Assembly: GCF_900215505.1 (NCBI RefSeq)
Contig: NZ_LT907844.1
Span: 4,821,078 to 4,885,077, forward strand
From: Cohaesibacter sp. ES.047
GTDB taxonomy: Bacteria > Pseudomonadota > Alphaproteobacteria > Rhizobiales > Cohaesibacteraceae
Direction: 5' to 3'
DNA length: 64,000 nucleotides
Shown here: one piece after another, positions 62,964 to 64,000 of the stretch
Position numbering within the stretch: position 1 is the first letter of the stretch
Layout of the letters: each line of letters begins with the position of its first letter
Made by a program: the position numbers and the translations under genes
Notes under the pieces: model-generated
Database searches by the model: none
What the model was told of the DNA's origin: nothing
The model's input: only the letters and a program-made list of their open reading frames with translations

Positions 62964-62993
62964 AAAAAAGGCCGGGATTTTCACCCGGCCTTT
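62964..62993 (-). terminator. Intrinsic terminator of alaS
   Basis: Minus strand: 10-bp stem AAAGGCCGGG / CCCGGCCTTT with a seven-base loop, followed by three more T, 41 bases after the alaS stop. Confidence 0.88.
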
Positions 62994-63033
62994 CAAACTT
63001 TGATAGCGCATGCCCTGAAAAATAATTCAGGTT

Positions 63034-64000
63034 TCAGGCCCCGGAGATCAGACCGCGCACGGCATCAATGGCCGCATCAGCCTGAGCCGCATCCTTGCCG
63101 CCAGCCTGCGCCATGTCAGGACGACCACCGCCGCCACGACCACCCAGAAGCTCGGCGGCTTTCTTGACCATGTCGACAGCATTAAAGCGTTCTGTCAGGT
63201 CATCGGTGACCCCCACAACCACGCCGACCTTGCCGTCATCGCCCACCGCGATCATCATCACGACACCACTGCCGACGCTGTCTTTACCCTGATCGACAAG
63301 ACCTTTGAGGTCTTTGGGTGAAACGCCTTCCGCCACACGCGCCATGAACTTGACACCAGCGACCTCCTCGATGGCATCACCATCAGAACCGCCACCCATG
63401 GCCAGCTTGCGCCGCACATCTCCCAGATCCTTCTCCAGCTTGCGACGCTCTGCAACGAGTGCTTCGAGACGCTCCAGAAGATCATTGGGGGAGACTTTAA
63501 GCAGCGCGGCAGCATCCTTGGTGCGCTCATCTTGCTGCTGCAGATAACGGCGTGCCTCGCTGCCAGTCAGGGCCTCAATGCGCCTGACACCGGCCGCCAC
63601 TGCGCTTTCGGCGACAACCGTCAAAAGCCCGATATCGCCGGTGCGTTTGACATGCGTACCACCACAAAGCTCCACCGAATAGGTCTTGCCAGACTTCTCA
63701 CCGCGCACCGCTTCGCCCATAGAGACCACGCGGACCTCATCACCATATTTCTCACCAAACAGTGCCATGGCTCCGGCCTCGATGGCATCATCAACCGCCA
63801 TGATGCGCGTTTCGACAGCACCGTTCTGCAGCACGATCTCGTTGACCATGTCTTCGATGTGCTTCATTTCGTCTTCGCTGACAGGCTTCTGGTGCGAGAA
63901 GTCAAACCGCAAACGCTCCGGCGTTACGAGCGACCCCTTCTGTGCAACATGGGCGCCCAGCGTTTCGCGCAGGGCCTCATGCAACAGGTGAGTTGCCGAA
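63034..64000 (-). CDS. alaS: Alanyl-tRNA synthetase, C-terminal part (cut by the window end)
   Basis: The frame is open to the end of the window; the visible 322 residues are the C-terminal third. The editing-domain zinc ligands are seen in [15 protein letters not shown] and [16 protein letters not shown], and [15 protein letters not shown] is the family core. The end has the DHHA1 domain with [19 protein letters not shown]. The TTG at 63984 is internal, not a start. It charges tRNA-Ala and clears Ser or Gly mischarging. A strong terminator follows. Confidence 0.96.
   Translation of the reverse strand, partial: SATHLLHEALRETLGAHVAQKGSLVTPERLRFDFSHQKPVSEDEMKHIEDMVNEIVLQNGAVETRIMAVDDAIEAGAMALFGEKYGDEVRVVSMGEAVRGEKSGKTYSVELCGGTHVKRTGDIGLLTVVAESAVAAGVRRIEALTGSEARRYLQQQDERTKDAAALLKVSPNDLLERLEALVAERRKLEKDLGDVRRKLAMGGGSDGDAIEEVAGVKFMARVAEGVSPKDLKGLVDQGKDSVGSGVVMMIAVGDDGKVGVVVGVTDDLTERFNAVDMVKKAAELLGGRGGGGRPDMAQAGGKDAAQADAAIDAVRGLISGA

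Larger units (their letters stand above)
62474..63033. other. 560-bp intergenic region between icd and alaS
   Basis: No convincing protein gene; the first 300 bases are AT-rich. It contains a CCGGTGG/CCACCGG hairpin just after icd, a candidate small RNA with terminator (62790-62882), a TTGCGTT/AACGCAA dyad near 62945, and the alaS terminator. Confidence 0.5.

Noticed and set aside
1-64000. CRISPR arrays, prophage, toxin-antitoxin or restriction systems
   Set aside because: I found no regularly spaced direct repeats, phage structural genes or recognisable defence genes; apart from the IS pair the region reads as core chromosome.

Overview
The window looks like a chromosomal segment of an alphaproteobacterium of the order Hyphomicrobiales (Rhizobiales). 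I infer this from family content: three BA14K proteins, the zeta-type F1-ATPase inhibitor (DUF1476), a DUF3126 protein, a zf-CHCC protein, a BTLCP cysteine protease and a eukaryote-like NADP isocitrate dehydrogenase. The gene orders folE / IscU-like / yidD / thrS and purC-purS-small membrane protein-purQ-purL-bolA-grxD point the same way. A marine genus such as Cohaesibacter is possible, but I cannot show it. Most of the window is ordinary housekeeping chromosome. The clearly mobile DNA is a pair of identical IS630-type elements at 28.9-31.3 kb.

Layout. 0-7.7 kb: a degenerate CitE-like protein, a nitroreductase, two envelope proteins of unknown function, thrS, yidD and an IscU-like scaffold. 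8-12 kb: folE, hisI, a patatin-like esterase, a CBS-pair protein and a rhomboid protease. 12.2-16.5 kb: a PAS protein, a double PilZ protein, a LapG-like BTLCP protease whose ribosome-binding site lies in a hairpin, a gamma carbonic anhydrase, and two structured intergenic regions that may encode small RNAs. 16.7-23.6 kb: cysE, an enoyl-CoA hydratase homologue, hydrolases, an FAD monooxygenase, a WYL regulator and a VOC protein. 23.7-28.9 kb: an ECF sigma factor, its membrane anti-sigma factor, a secreted S8 protease and three BA14K genes. The sigma gene and the first BA14K gene share the promoter pattern TTGAACC-N16-CGAC.

28.9-31.3 kb: two direct IS630 copies 51 bp apart. The first sits in the loop of the terminator of the third BA14K gene and splits its stem. 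31.5-38.2 kb: an SLC13-type transporter, tRNA-Leu(TAA), a Gpt-like phosphoribosyltransferase, a CinA N-domain protein, sfsA, map and radC. 38.6-44.1 kb: a complete branched-chain or other amino acid ABC uptake cluster (livH, livM, livG, livF, a small membrane protein, and a separately led binding protein), with similar TTGCG/CGCAA dyads before livH and before the binding protein. 44.4-47.4 kb: a P1 peptidase, an Lrp/AsnC regulator and a D-amino acid dehydrogenase-type oxidoreductase. 47.7-57.1 kb: rpe, purB, the pur cluster, bolA and grxD. 57.2-64 kb: ttcA, rpsD, murI, trmJ, icd and the 3' part of alaS.

The points most worth following are the split terminator with its tandem IS pair, the ECF sigma/BA14K promoter match, the hairpin over the ribosome-binding site of the BTLCP gene, three candidate small-RNA loci with strong terminators and no ORF, the liv dyads, and a 51-codon membrane-protein gene between purS and purQ.
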